Source: AC-32 sp963736055 (lineage in GTDB: Bacteria; Actinomycetota; Thermoleophilia; Gaiellales; Gaiellaceae). From it: DNA of 64,000 bases. Position 1 is the first letter of the stretch. Each line of letters starts with the position of its first letter. This document shows, piece by piece, positions 25,512 through 33,320 of this stretch. Both the position numbers and the translations under genes were made by a program. The notes below the pieces were generated by a model, which ran no database searches, was not told the DNA's origin, and saw nothing but the letters and a program-made list of their open reading frames with translations. The DNA is taken from positions 806,001 to 870,000 of the forward strand of contig CAVTNM010000008.1 in assembly GCA_963736055.1 (NCBI GenBank), read 5' to 3'.

Positions 25512-26152
25512 GCGGCAAGCTGATCGGCTGGCTAGTGCTCGTTGGGAGCCTCGCGGCGCTCAACTACGCCAGCCGTTTCACCGAGGGAAAGCCGCCGGCA
25601 GACACCCTCTACCAGTACGGCACGGCGATCAGCGGCGTCGTCTTCTACGCGATCACGCTCGCGCTGGTGCTCTGGATCGGAAACGGCGTGCCGCGCCGGG
25701 AGCTGGGCCTCCGCCGGCCGGACTCATGGCCGCGCGCGCTCGGGCTCGCCCTCGCGGTCCTGATCGGGCTGCTGATCGCCGAGGCACTGCTCGAGTCGAT
25801 CCTCCACGCGACCCGCGAGCAGGGGCTCGAGCCGCCGCGCTGGGAGTCCGACAAGGCCGTGCCGTTCGCGCTCAACGCCGCGGTCGTCGTCCTGATCGCG
25901 CCGGTGGTGGAGGAGCTGACGTTCCGCGGCGTCGGCTTCGCGCTGCTGGCCCGTATCGGCACCGCGGTCGCGTTCGTCGGCACCTCGATCGCATTCGCGG
26001 CGGCGCACGGGCTGGTCAACGGATTCGCTGCCCTCTTCCTGTTCGGCGCGGCAGTTGCCTTCTTGCGGGTGCGGACCGGGAGCATCTATCCGGGGATGCT
26101 CCTGCACGGGACGTTCAACGCCCTCGCGCTGGCCGTGGCGTTCGCCAGGTAG
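25508..26152 (+). CDS. CPBP-family intramembrane metalloprotease
   Basis: A 214-residue membrane protein of the Abi/CAAX protease (CPBP) family. The metal-binding motifs are EELTFRGVGFALL (EExxxR, near 137), AAHGLVNGFAALFLF (His near 162) and LHGTFNALAL near 199. About six hydrophobic segments are present. The GTG start overlaps the HAD stop. Substrate is unknown. Confidence 0.83.
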   Translation: MSGKLIGWLVLVGSLAALNYASRFTEGKPPADTLYQYGTAISGVVFYAITLALVLWIGNGVPRRELGLRRPDSWPRALGLALAVLIGLLIAEALLESILHATREQGLEPPRWESDKAVPFALNAAVVVLIAPVVEELTFRGVGFALLARIGTAVAFVGTSIAFAAAHGLVNGFAALFLFGAAVAFLRVRTGSIYPGMLLHGTFNALALAVAFAR

Positions 26153-26157
26153 GTCAG

Positions 26158-26163
26158 TATTCT
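26158..26163 (+). promoter_or_regulatory. Putative -10 element upstream of the PKD/L,D-transpeptidase gene
   Basis: TATTCT lies 7 nt before the GTG at 26171 with no ribosome-binding site between, in an 18-bp gap. Confidence 0.4.
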
Positions 26164-26170
26164 CCGAACA

Positions 26171-27518
26171 GTGCGGCGCGCAGCGATCTTCGTGGCGGCC
26201 ATGGCGTTCGCTCCCGCGGCGCACGCGGCACCGCCTGCGGTGAGTGCTACGGCGAGCCCCGCAAGCGGGCCGGCTCCCCTTCAGGTCACCCTGACCGCAA
26301 GCGGCGACGCGGCCTCGTACCACTGGGATCTCGGTGACGGGACCACCGCGGACGGGGCGTCCGTCCAGCACGTCTACGCAGCCGGCGCGTTCACCGCTCG
26401 CGTCACCGCGACCGGAGCGACGGGCGAGACCGCACAGGCAACGGTGGCGGTGACCTCGATCGGCCTTTCGCTGACGGCCCCGCGTGTCGGGCGCTATCAA
26501 CAGAAGCTCCGCTTCCACGGACGAGTCGTTCCCGCCGTCAAGGGAGTGAGAATCGGCCTGTACAGCGGCGAGCGCCGCCTGGCGACCGTTCGAACGGGCA
26601 AGGACGGCGGCTTCTTCGTCCGCGGACGGGTCGGCACGCCCGACAAGCGCTACACCGTCCGCTACGCGGGTGCGATCTCGAACGCGGTCGCGCTGGCGGT
26701 GCGGCCCGGGCTCGACACGGCCTTCCGCGGCTCGGGGCAGCTCCGTCACCGGCTCTCGTTCCTCACGCGGGCCCGTCCCGCTACCGCAGGCACGCTCACG
26801 GTCCGCGTCTGGCGCGGCAAGCGCGTGGTGAAGATCCGCAGCGGACGCGGGCGCATTCTGATCCCACTCAGCACACAGCGGCGCGGGCGCGTATCGCATC
26901 GCCGTCTCCGTGCAGCCGGCCGCCGGGTATCTCCGGGCTCGCCGTGCACTCGAGCGCATCGTCTTCATGCCCTCGCTCTCCGTCGGCTCCGCGGGCCCGA
27001 GCGTGTACGAGCTCGACCGCCGGCTGAACGAGCTCCACTACGCGCTCGGACAGGTCGACGGCTACTTCGGCCAGGACGACGTCGACGCGGTGATCGCCTT
27101 CCAGAAGCTCCACGGCCTGCCCCGGACCGGCGCCGTCGACTCACGATTCTGGGCCGAGCTGCAGCGCGCCGGAGTTCCACGGGCCCGCTACCCGCACGGC
27201 GACCACGTCGAGGTGAGCAAGGGCCGGCAGGTGCTCTTCCTGGTCCGCAACGGCGAGGTCGCGCTGATCGTGCCCGTCTCGACCGGCGCAACGGGCAACA
27301 CCCCGCTCGGCCACTGGCGCGTGTACAGCAGGGTGCCGGGCTTCAACGCCCTTGCGATGTACTACTCGTCGTTCTTCGTCGGAGCCTTCGCGATCCACGG
27401 CTATCACAGTGTCCCGCCATACCCCGCCAGCCACGGCTGCGTGCGCATCCCGCTCTGGGTCGCGCCTCGGGTGTACTCACTGATCGATTACGGCACTCCG
27501 GTCTACATCTACTGGTAG
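26171..27518 (+). CDS. PKD-domain and L,D-transpeptidase (YkuD) wall enzyme, interrupted by a frameshift
   Basis: Two frames give one plausible secreted protein of about 449 residues. Frame one encodes a signal peptide, a PKD domain (SASPASGP-type strand, YHWDLGDGTTADG, VQHVYAAGAFTARV) and a repeat-like beta region. After a switch at about 26870-26883 the other frame reads GAGAYRIAVSVQPAAGYL, a peptidoglycan-binding domain (GPSVYELDRRLNELHY, VIAFQKLHGLPRTG) and a YkuD domain with HGYHSVPPYPASHGCVRIP. One surplus base near 26875-26880 explains it. The catalytic Cys is in SHGCVRIP. It makes 3-3 cross-links or anchors proteins in peptidoglycan. Confidence 0.75.
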
Positions 27519-27528
27519 CGCGGTCGCC

Positions 27529-27975
27529 GTGGTGGCTGTCGTTCTGGCCGCCGGGGGCTGGCTCCTCTACACACAGGTCTGGACCGGCAAGACCGAGCCG
27601 GTCCCGTACACCGACATGACGAGGCAGCTCGGCACGATCGAGTTCACTCGCAAGGTCACGGCCGTCTACCACTCGCGGCGACCGTTCGAAAACCTCCTCG
27701 ACGCGACCATGCCCGGGCGCGCGCCGAAGCTCCCGCCCCACAACTGGGCCCGCGACCAGGTGGTCGTGATCGCGCTCGGCCCGCGGTCCTCGACCGGGTA
27801 CTCGCTCCGGATCCTGCGCGTGGTCGAGCGGCGGCGCGGCATCTACGTCTACGTGCGCGAGCAGACGCCTTCGCTCGGCCAACCGGTACAGGCCCGCGTC
27901 ACGTATCCGTACCGCGTGCTCAGCATGCACGGCAGCGCGAAGCCCGTTTACGTCAAGCTTGCGGGCAGACCATGA
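27529..27975 (+). CDS. PrcB-like C-terminal-domain protein (secreted or anchored)
   Basis: A 148-residue protein with an N-terminal hydrophobic segment (VVLAAGGWLLYTQVW). The block ARDQVVVIALGPRSSTGYSL followed by VYVREQTPSLGQPV and TYPYRVLSM resembles the PrcB C-terminal domain family of protease-complex subunits; the match is by eye. The GTG start is 10 bp after the L,D-transpeptidase stop, so both are likely co-transcribed. It overlaps chorismate mutase by ATGA. Confidence 0.6.
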   Translation: MVAVVLAAGGWLLYTQVWTGKTEPVPYTDMTRQLGTIEFTRKVTAVYHSRRPFENLLDATMPGRAPKLPPHNWARDQVVVIALGPRSSTGYSLRILRVVERRRGIYVYVREQTPSLGQPVQARVTYPYRVLSMHGSAKPVYVKLAGRP

Positions 27976-28259
27976 GTGCCACCGAGCCCGATCCGCTGAT
28001 CCGCCAGCTGCGCGAGCAGATCTCGGACAACGACCGCGCGATCGTCGAAGCGATGAACGCGCGCCTGAAGCTCGTCGCCCGCCTGAAGGGCTACAAGGAG
28101 TCGCGCGGGATGTCGTTCCTCGACCCGGAGCGCGAGGAGTGGATGCTGCAGTACCTCGCGCGCGCGAACCGCGGCCCGCTCTCGTCGGAGGGATTGAAGG
28201 AGCTGTTCGAGGAGATCCTCGGCCTGACGAAGCGCGAGGTCGAGCGCGGCGAGAGCTAG
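27972..28259 (+). CDS. Chorismate mutase, AroQ type
   Basis: Converts chorismate to prephenate for Phe/Tyr synthesis. The 95-residue all-helical protein is the size of a monofunctional AroQ domain. LIRQLREQISDNDRAIVEAM holds the first active-site arginine, NARLKLVARLKGYKES the lysine/arginine of helix 1-2, and GLKELFEEILGLTKRE the C-terminal helix. The start overlaps the PrcB-like stop (ATGA). The stop shares CTAG with the convergent BFN gene. Confidence 0.83.
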   Translation: MSATEPDPLIRQLREQISDNDRAIVEAMNARLKLVARLKGYKESRGMSFLDPEREEWMLQYLARANRGPLSSEGLKELFEEILGLTKREVERGES

Positions 28260-28756
28260 TCCTCTTCCTCCGAGGCCTCGGCGAACTCGTCCGGAGTGAC
28301 GCTCTCGAGGAACTGCTTGAACTCGGAGACGATCTCCTCCTCGTTCACGTCCTCGCCCTCGAACTCGATCGCCGACTCCTCGATCACCTCTTCGGCCGCG
28401 AAGATCGGCGCCTCCGCGCGCACCGCGAGCGCGATGGCGTCGGAGGGTCGCGAGTCGATCTCGATCTCCGACCCGTTCTGCTGGACGGTGATGCTCGCGT
28501 AGAAGGTGTTCTCCTTCAGCTCGGTCACCGTGATGCGGACGACCTGCGCGTCGAGCTGGCTGAGCATCTCGGTGACGAGGTCGTGCGTCATCGGCCGCGG
28601 GGTGCTCGCTCCCTGCAGCTTCATCAGGATCGCCGCTGCCTCGGGATGACCGATCCAGATCGGGAGGAACTTGTTCCCGTCGGCGGTCTTGAGCAGCACG
28701 ATCGGCTGCTTGCCGACGAGGTCGAAGCTCACGCCGTAGATGACCATCTCGTGCAT
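28256..28756 (-). CDS. BFN-domain (bifunctional nuclease) family protein
   Basis: A 166-residue cytoplasmic protein with the BFN domain over residues 1-130. Blocks include VIYGVSFDLVGKQPIVLLKT, LPIWIGHPEAAAILMKLQG, TPRPMTHDLVTEML and EIDSRPSDAIALAVRAEAPI. The C-terminal 35 residues are very acidic (EDVNEEEIVSEF, EASEEED). A plant founder of the family has nuclease activity, but the bacterial role is unclear. It converges on chorismate mutase with a shared CTAG. Confidence 0.82.
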   Translation of the reverse strand: MHEMVIYGVSFDLVGKQPIVLLKTADGNKFLPIWIGHPEAAAILMKLQGASTPRPMTHDLVTEMLSQLDAQVVRITVTELKENTFYASITVQQNGSEIEIDSRPSDAIALAVRAEAPIFAAEEVIEESAIEFEGEDVNEEEIVSEFKQFLESVTPDEFAEASEEED

Positions 28757-28799
28757 CAGGCGGTCGTCCCCGCGTCGGTCATAGCCAGAGGGTACCCGG

Positions 28800-28985
28800 T
28801 CAAACTCCGCCCGGCCGGAGGCTTGCGTCCGGCGGCCCCGGCTCGATTTTCTCGATTGGCGCGGTCCGCTCTTTCCCGTTCACGGCATCCTCGAGGAAGG
28901 CCTGCCGATTGGGCACGCTCATGGGGTCGAGGCCACGCAAGTAGTAGTGCCGACCCTGGTAGAGGACGAGGTCGCCGATCTTCAT
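28800..28985 (-). CDS. Small hypothetical protein
   Basis: A 61-residue protein I do not recognise. It starts MKIGDLVLYQGRHYYLRG, which reads like a small SH3-type barrel (KIGDLV-Y-G-YYLRGLDPMS), and continues PNRQAFLEDAVNGKERTAP and IEKIEP. The ATG at 28985 is preferred on homology-like composition; GTG at 29009 is possible. It is divergent from the tRNA gene. Confidence 0.5.
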   Translation of the reverse strand: MKIGDLVLYQGRHYYLRGLDPMSVPNRQAFLEDAVNGKERTAPIEKIEPGPPDASLRPGGV

Positions 28986-29051
28986 AGCCGCAGTGCTCGA
29001 GACCCTCATCGGCGCCGCTCGACGGCTCTACATCCCTAGAGCGAGGGCGGC

Positions 29052-29057
29052 TACACT
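29052..29057 (+). promoter_or_regulatory. Putative -10 element for tRNA-Ile
   Basis: TACACT lies 9 nt before the first base of the mature tRNA. No clear -35 hexamer is visible. Confidence 0.4.
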
Positions 29058-29066
29058 GCGCCGCCC

Positions 29067-29140
29067 GGGCGATTAGCTCAGTTGGTTAGAGCGCCGCTCT
29101 GATAAGGCGGAGGTCCGTGGTTCGAATCCACGATCGCCCA
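29067..29140 (+). tRNA. tRNA-Ile (anticodon GAT)
   Basis: A 74-nt cloverleaf. The acceptor stem GGGCGAT pairs with ATCGCCC and A is the discriminator. The D arm holds TAGCTCAGTTGGTTAGAGC, the anticodon loop CTGATAA contains GAT, and the T arm is GTGG-TTCGAAT-CCAC. The 3' CCA is not encoded. It stands alone, outside any rRNA operon. Confidence 0.97.
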
Positions 29141-29147
29141 TCACCTC

Positions 29148-30107
29148 TCAGCTCGTCCGAAACTCCGCCCACAGAGGGCGATGATCCGAGAGGTGGTAGC
29201 GCAGGTAGCTCAGGAACGGCTTCCCCGGGCGGGCCTGCCAGAGATCCTGGAACAGCGCGCCGTCGAAGTCGAAGACGTTGCTTGCGCCGGTGAACCGGGC
29301 CTGGGTGGTGCCGGGGAAGAAGGCGATCTGGTCGTAGTAGCTGTCCGATGCGATCGCCGAGCCGATCTGCGAGCTGTGCGGCGGAACCTCGAGGCCGAGC
29401 GAGACGAGCGCGTCGAAGATCCGGTCGCCCGGGGCAGCCTTGGGCAGGTTGAAGTCGCCCAGGGGCACGATGTCGGTGAGGTAGGACCGGGAGTCGCGGT
29501 GGCGGCTGTCGGCCCACCAGGCGACCGCGAACGTCTCGAGGGTGCGCCGGTCCAGGTCGGCAGGCTTCTGCGAGCCGAAGAAGAGATGGACGTTCAGGAG
29601 CGAGAACCGGAAGCTCCCTGAGGCGAAGCTCGCCAGGTAGGGGCCTCGGTCGAAGCCGGGGAAGGGGGTGCTGGTGCCCGGCAGCTTGATCCGGCCGAGC
29701 TGGCTCGGAGGGATCGAGAGACGCCCGACCTCTCTGAGCTTCGTGACCCTGCGCGTGTCGAAGAGGAACGCCTGCCGCTCCTGGTTTCCCGAAGCGTCGG
29801 AGAAGAGCAGGTCGTAGCGTGCCGGCAACCTGGCGTGGATCGCATCGATCCCGCGCAGGTCGTCGTTCACCTCCTGGACGGCGACGAGGTCGAACCAGCC
29901 GATCAGCTCGGCGATCAGCGCGTAGTCGCTGTCGAGGCGTTCCTGGACGCCGAGGTTGGCGATGTTCCAGGTCGCAAGCAAGAGCCTGTCCTTCGCCTTT
30001 GCGGGAATCTGGCGACCGGCCTTCTCCTTTCGGTAGGCCCGCAGCGCGGCGATCTCACGAGTCAGGTCGTAGTCGTAGGCGAACCGCGGCTTCGGGAAAG
30101 GCGGCAC
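29148..30107 (-). CDS. Endonuclease/exonuclease/phosphatase (EEP) family protein
   Basis: A 319-residue EEP-fold protein. Motifs are LLLATWNIANLG (Asn), LVAVQEVNDDLRG (metal-binding Glu), LLNVHLFFGS, VPLGDFNLPKA (Asp/Asn) and the terminal YHLSDHRPLWAEF (Asp-His). No signal peptide is seen. The substrate could be DNA or a phospholipid or inositol phosphate and cannot be told from sequence. The GTG start at 30107 has TAGAAC 6 nt upstream. It converges on the tRNA gene. Confidence 0.83.
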   Translation of the reverse strand: MPPFPKPRFAYDYDLTREIAALRAYRKEKAGRQIPAKAKDRLLLATWNIANLGVQERLDSDYALIAELIGWFDLVAVQEVNDDLRGIDAIHARLPARYDLLFSDASGNQERQAFLFDTRRVTKLREVGRLSIPPSQLGRIKLPGTSTPFPGFDRGPYLASFASGSFRFSLLNVHLFFGSQKPADLDRRTLETFAVAWWADSRHRDSRSYLTDIVPLGDFNLPKAAPGDRIFDALVSLGLEVPPHSSQIGSAIASDSYYDQIAFFPGTTQARFTGASNVFDFDGALFQDLWQARPGKPFLSYLRYHLSDHRPLWAEFRTS

Positions 30108-30113
30108 GCCGCT

Positions 30114-30119
30114 GTTCTA
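30114..30119 (-). promoter_or_regulatory. Putative -10 element for the EEP-family gene
   Basis: TAGAAC on the minus strand is 6 nt before the GTG start at 30107, and no Shine-Dalgarno sequence is present. Confidence 0.4.
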
Positions 30120-30145
30120 CATCGCGGCAGCCGCCGCTCCAAGCC

Positions 30146-30394
30146 TCAGTGGACGATCGCGGTGCGGTGGAGGTAGTCCTCCACCGTCAGCAGGAACGCC
30201 GGGTCCTGCGCGATCTCGGCCAGCGCCCCCTTCGTCGGCTCGTCGAGCTCCGCGTCACGCGCCACCTCGAACAGGAACGGTCCCAGCTTGCCGGCCTGGG
30301 AGAGAGCGGACATGCGCAGGACGAGATCGCAGGTGAGCTCGTCCTGCTTGATCGCCTCCAGCGACTCGAGACTCTCGTGCCAGGTCAGCAGCAT
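30146..30394 (-). CDS. Hypothetical protein
   Basis: An 82-residue, mostly helical, acidic protein that I do not recognise. Visible segments are MLLTWHESLESLEAIKQDEL, MSALSQAGKLGPFLFEVARD and TKGALAEIAQDPAFLLTVED. It lies 54 bp downstream of parB and may be the last gene of that operon. Confidence 0.5.
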   Translation of the reverse strand: MLLTWHESLESLEAIKQDELTCDLVLRMSALSQAGKLGPFLFEVARDAELDEPTKGALAEIAQDPAFLLTVEDYLHRTAIVH

Positions 30395-30432
30395 GATCAG
30401 AGGCTCAACGGCGGACGGACAGCCGTAGATAC

Positions 30433-30446
30433 GGCCTGCGGCCTAG
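30433..30446. repeat. Short GGCC-centred palindrome after parB
   Basis: GGCCTGCGGCCTAG lies 3-16 bp beyond the parB stop. An almost identical sequence (GGCCTCCGGCCTAG, 55631-55644) follows the fabF stop. The GGCC arms could form a small hairpin. Confidence 0.4.
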
Positions 30447-30448
30447 GG

Positions 30449-31291
30449 CTAGGTCAGGCGTTCGAGCGCTTCGGTGAGCTCGGCGAGCTCGGTCTCGTCG
30501 CTGAAGGGAACCTCGAGGCGGCCCGAGACGATGCGAGCCGGGAACCCGGTTGCGCGCTCGGCCGCCTTGCGAGCGCGGTCAGCGAGGGCCGGGTCGACCC
30601 TCGGCGTCCTGCGCGGCTTCGTCTTCGCGCCCGCCCAGCGCGCCGCGCGCTCGGCTGCCCGCACCGACATCCCGCGGCGAATGATCTGCCGTGCGAGGCG
30701 GCGGCGGCCGTCGTGGTCGGGAACCGCGAGGACCGCGCGGGCATGACCCTCGGTCAGCTCGCCCCGCTCGACGAGCGCGAGCACGTCGTCGGGGAGCTCG
30801 AGCAGTCGCAGCCGGTTCGAGACCGTCGGCTTCGCCTTGCCCACCCGCTCGGCCAGATCGCCGAGGGAGAGCTCGAACTCATCGAGCAGGACCGCGTAGG
30901 CCCGGGCCTCCTCGACGGCCGAGAGCTGCTCTCGGGCGACGTTCTCGACGAGGCCGAGCAGAAGCGTGTCTCGATCGTCTGCTTCGCGCACGAGCGCCGG
31001 AACGGTCGGCAGCGCCGCCTCGCGGGCCGCGCGCCAGCGGCGCTCGCCGGCGATGAGCTCGAAGCCGCCGGCCTCACGAGGACGGACGACGACCGGCTGC
31101 ACGAGCCCCTGCGCGCGAATCGAGTCGGCAAGCGCGCTCGTCGCCTCGTGGTCGAACCGCTTCCGCGGCTGGCGCGGGTTGGGATGGATGGTCTCCACGG
31201 GAAGATGGAGCAGCTCCGGCTGGCCGGAGCCCCCGACGAGTAGCTCGAAGCCCCGGCCGAGACCGCGGCGCTTGTCAGGAACGGCCGACAA
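30449..31291 (-). CDS. parB: Chromosome-partitioning protein ParB
   Basis: Binds parS sites near the origin and acts as a CTP-dependent clamp for chromosome segregation. The 280-residue protein has LPVETIHPNPRQPRKRFD, LADSIRAQGLVQPVVVRP and the CTP/arginine box IAGERRWRAAREA near 86-98. A helix-turn-helix region follows (LSLGDLAERVGKAKPTVSNR). The start is TTG and overlaps parA by 17 bp; the first residues are not conserved. It is part of the canonical parAB-rsmG-jag-yidC-yidD-rnpA-rpmH origin operon. Confidence 0.93.
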   Translation of the reverse strand: MSAVPDKRRGLGRGFELLVGGSGQPELLHLPVETIHPNPRQPRKRFDHEATSALADSIRAQGLVQPVVVRPREAGGFELIAGERRWRAAREAALPTVPALVREADDRDTLLLGLVENVAREQLSAVEEARAYAVLLDEFELSLGDLAERVGKAKPTVSNRLRLLELPDDVLALVERGELTEGHARAVLAVPDHDGRRRLARQIIRRGMSVRAAERAARWAGAKTKPRRTPRVDPALADRARKAAERATGFPARIVSGRLEVPFSDETELAELTEALERLT

Positions 31292-32030
31292 GTTCCATCG
31301 CCACCTTCCAGTACGCGTCGGCGCCGGCCGAGCCGCGGTCGTAGGCGGTCACGGGCAGCCCGTGGCTCGGCGCCTCCGCGACACGCACCGAGCGCGGGAC
31401 GGAGGTCTTGAAGACGAGCTCGCCGAAATGCCGGCGCACCTCGGCAGAGACGTCGGAGGCCAGGCGCGTCCGCCGGTCGACCATGGTCAGGATGACGCCG
31501 CCGAGGCTCAGCTTCGGGTTGAGGCGGGCGCGGACGAGGTCGACCGAGCCGACCAGCTGCGCGAGCCCCTCCAGCGCGTAGTACTCGGCCTGCACCGGGA
31601 CGAGCACCCGGTCTGCCGCCGCAAGCGCGTTGACCGTCAGGGGCCCGAGCGAGGGCGGGCAGTCGACGAAGACGAAGGCGTAGCGCTCGCCCGCCTGGCT
31701 CAGTGCCTCGGCGAGGTAGCGCTCGCCGTCCGAGCGCCGCGCCAGCTCGACCGCGGCGCCGGCGAGCTCGGGCCGTGAGGGCACGAGATCGAGGCGCGCG
31801 AAACGCGTCGGCTTGGCGAGCTTCGGCAGCGGAATCCCGTCGAGCAGATCGAGCGACGAGGTCCCGTTGGCGCGCTCGCCCAGGCCAGAGGTGGCGTTTG
31901 CCTGCGGGTCGAGATCCACCACGAGGGTCTTCTCGCCCGCCTCGGCGAGACAGGCCGCGAGGTTGATCGCAGTCGTGGTCTTGCCGACGCCGCCCTTCTG
32001 GTTCGCAAGCGCATAGACCCTGCCGGACAC
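31275..32030 (-). CDS. parA: Chromosome-partitioning ATPase ParA (Soj)
   Basis: A 251-residue ParA-type ATPase. The deviant Walker A motif KGGVGKTTTAINLAACLAE is at 11-29, and VDLDPQANAT and VFVDCPPSLG follow. VVILTMVDRRTRLAS-type switch sequence (GGVILTMVDRRTRLASDVSA) is near 163-182. It forms nucleotide-dependent DNA-bound dimers that move ParB-parS complexes. It sits 13 bp from rsmG in the same direction. Confidence 0.93.
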   Translation of the reverse strand: MSGRVYALANQKGGVGKTTTAINLAACLAEAGEKTLVVDLDPQANATSGLGERANGTSSLDLLDGIPLPKLAKPTRFARLDLVPSRPELAGAAVELARRSDGERYLAEALSQAGERYAFVFVDCPPSLGPLTVNALAAADRVLVPVQAEYYALEGLAQLVGSVDLVRARLNPKLSLGGVILTMVDRRTRLASDVSAEVRRHFGELVFKTSVPRSVRVAEAPSHGLPVTAYDRGSAGADAYWKVAMELVGRS

Positions 32031-32043
32031 ACGGCCACGCTAG

Positions 32044-32634
32044 CTAGGCGAGCGGACGTTTTCGCGCCATCCCGGGCCGGCGCGGAAAGCCTGCAGGCGT
32101 CGGCGCCAGCTTGTGCAGGACGAGCAGCCCCGGTGAAGATTCTGCCGGCTTCGCCGCCAAGCGCTCGGCGACGGCCACCACCCGCTCTGTTTCCGCGCTC
32201 GGCCCTACGAAGAGCACGGCAGCGCCCCCCGGAGCCACCAGGGGCAGGCACCATTCGGCAGCGACCGGAGGCGGCGCGAGCGCCTTCGCGATCGCAACTC
32301 CGTAGACATCGACCGGCTGCTCTTCGGCACGACCGCAGATCACGCGCAGGTTCGAGAACTCCCCCGCCCAGCGCTCGAGGAAGTCGCACTTTCGGCGGTG
32401 CGACTCCAGCAGCGTCACCTCGCGGAGCGGCAGCGCCGCCGCGAGGGGGATTCCCGGTGCGCCTCCTCCCGAGCCGACGTCCACGATAGGCCCGTCGAAG
32501 CGCTCCACGACGGGCAGGGCCGCCAGGCTCTCTTCGAGATGCACGCGCCTTGCCTCGCCGGGCTCCCGCACCGAGGTCAGGCCGGGGGTGGCCACGAGCG
32601 CCTCGAGCCAGCGCTCGAGCCGCGGGTCGGTCAA
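32044..32634 (-). CDS. rsmG: 16S rRNA (guanine-N7) methyltransferase RsmG
   Basis: Methylates G527 of 16S rRNA using S-adenosylmethionine. The 196-residue product has the SAM-binding IVDVGSGGGAPGIPLAAALP (near 50-69) and the catalytic-loop ESHRRKCDFLERW. The final GFPRRPGMARKRPL matches the C-terminal pattern of GidB. The start is TTG, overlapping the jag stop (TTGA). Genes around it are in the conserved origin order. Confidence 0.9.
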   Translation of the reverse strand: MTDPRLERWLEALVATPGLTSVREPGEARRVHLEESLAALPVVERFDGPIVDVGSGGGAPGIPLAAALPLREVTLLESHRRKCDFLERWAGEFSNLRVICGRAEEQPVDVYGVAIAKALAPPPVAAEWCLPLVAPGGAAVLFVGPSAETERVVAVAERLAAKPAESSPGLLVLHKLAPTPAGFPRRPGMARKRPLA

Positions 32635-33320
32635 GCGGGGTCGATCACGACGAAGCGGTTGGGCTCGGTGCCCTCGCTCCGCGTGGTCACGCCCGGGTGG
32701 TCCTGCAGGCAGACGTGCACGACCTTGCGCTCGACCGCGGTCATCGGGTCGAGCTCCACCGGCTCGCCGGACGAGACCGCCCGGTCGGCGCTGCGGGTGG
32801 CGAGCGCGTCCAGGCTCGACTGGCGCCGCGCCCTGTAGCCGGCCGCGTCCACGACCACGGGTTTCCGTTCGTCGCCGCGGTTCCGCCAGACGATCGCGTT
32901 CGCGAGGTACTGGATCGCGTCGATCGTCTGACCGTGCTTTCCGATCACGAGGCCGAGCTCACGCCCGACGACCGTGGCAGTCAGCGTCTCGTCGTCGTCC
33001 TCGATCTCGATCTGCGCGCGCACCCCGATCGCTCCGAGAATCTGCTCGAGCACCTCGCGCACATCGGCTGCCTCGCCGGTCTCGCCGTCGACCGCCGGCT
33101 TCGGCTCTGGTGCAGCGGCGACCGACCCCTCGACGCTTGCGACTACCCGTGCCGGCGCGTAGCCGACGCCGAGCAGGCCTCGCTCGCCCTCGGACACGAC
33201 CTGGAAGCGGACCGCGGCCTTGTCGATCCCGGGCTGGAGCTTCTCGAGCTCGCGCAGAGCCGACCATTTGGCCTCACCGACCGTCTCGCCGGTCGCCTCG
33301 ACCTGGATTCCCTCGCTCAT
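32631..33320 (-). CDS. Jag/KhpB RNA-binding protein (KH-R3H)
   Basis: A 229-residue protein with an N-terminal Jag domain (MSEGIQVEATGETVGEAKWS), a linker rich in Ala, Pro and Glu, a KH domain (GRELGLVIGKHGQTIDAIQY near 133-152) and an R3H domain (ERKVVHVCLQDHPGVTTRSE). KhpB proteins bind RNA and affect cell division and elongation. Start and stop overlap yidC and rsmG. Confidence 0.88.
   Translation of the reverse strand: MSEGIQVEATGETVGEAKWSALRELEKLQPGIDKAAVRFQVVSEGERGLLGVGYAPARVVASVEGSVAAAPEPKPAVDGETGEAADVREVLEQILGAIGVRAQIEIEDDDETLTATVVGRELGLVIGKHGQTIDAIQYLANAIVWRNRGDERKPVVVDAAGYRARRQSSLDALATRSADRAVSSGEPVELDPMTAVERKVVHVCLQDHPGVTTRSEGTEPNRFVVIDPA

Noticed and set aside
28765..28830. Possible third, degenerate copy of the 79-bp repeat in reverse orientation
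   Set aside because: Some blocks match (CGGTCAT, CCGCCCG), but gaps are needed, hairpin 2 does not form and the hairpin-1-like centre is in the other orientation. Left as an unconfirmed look-alike.
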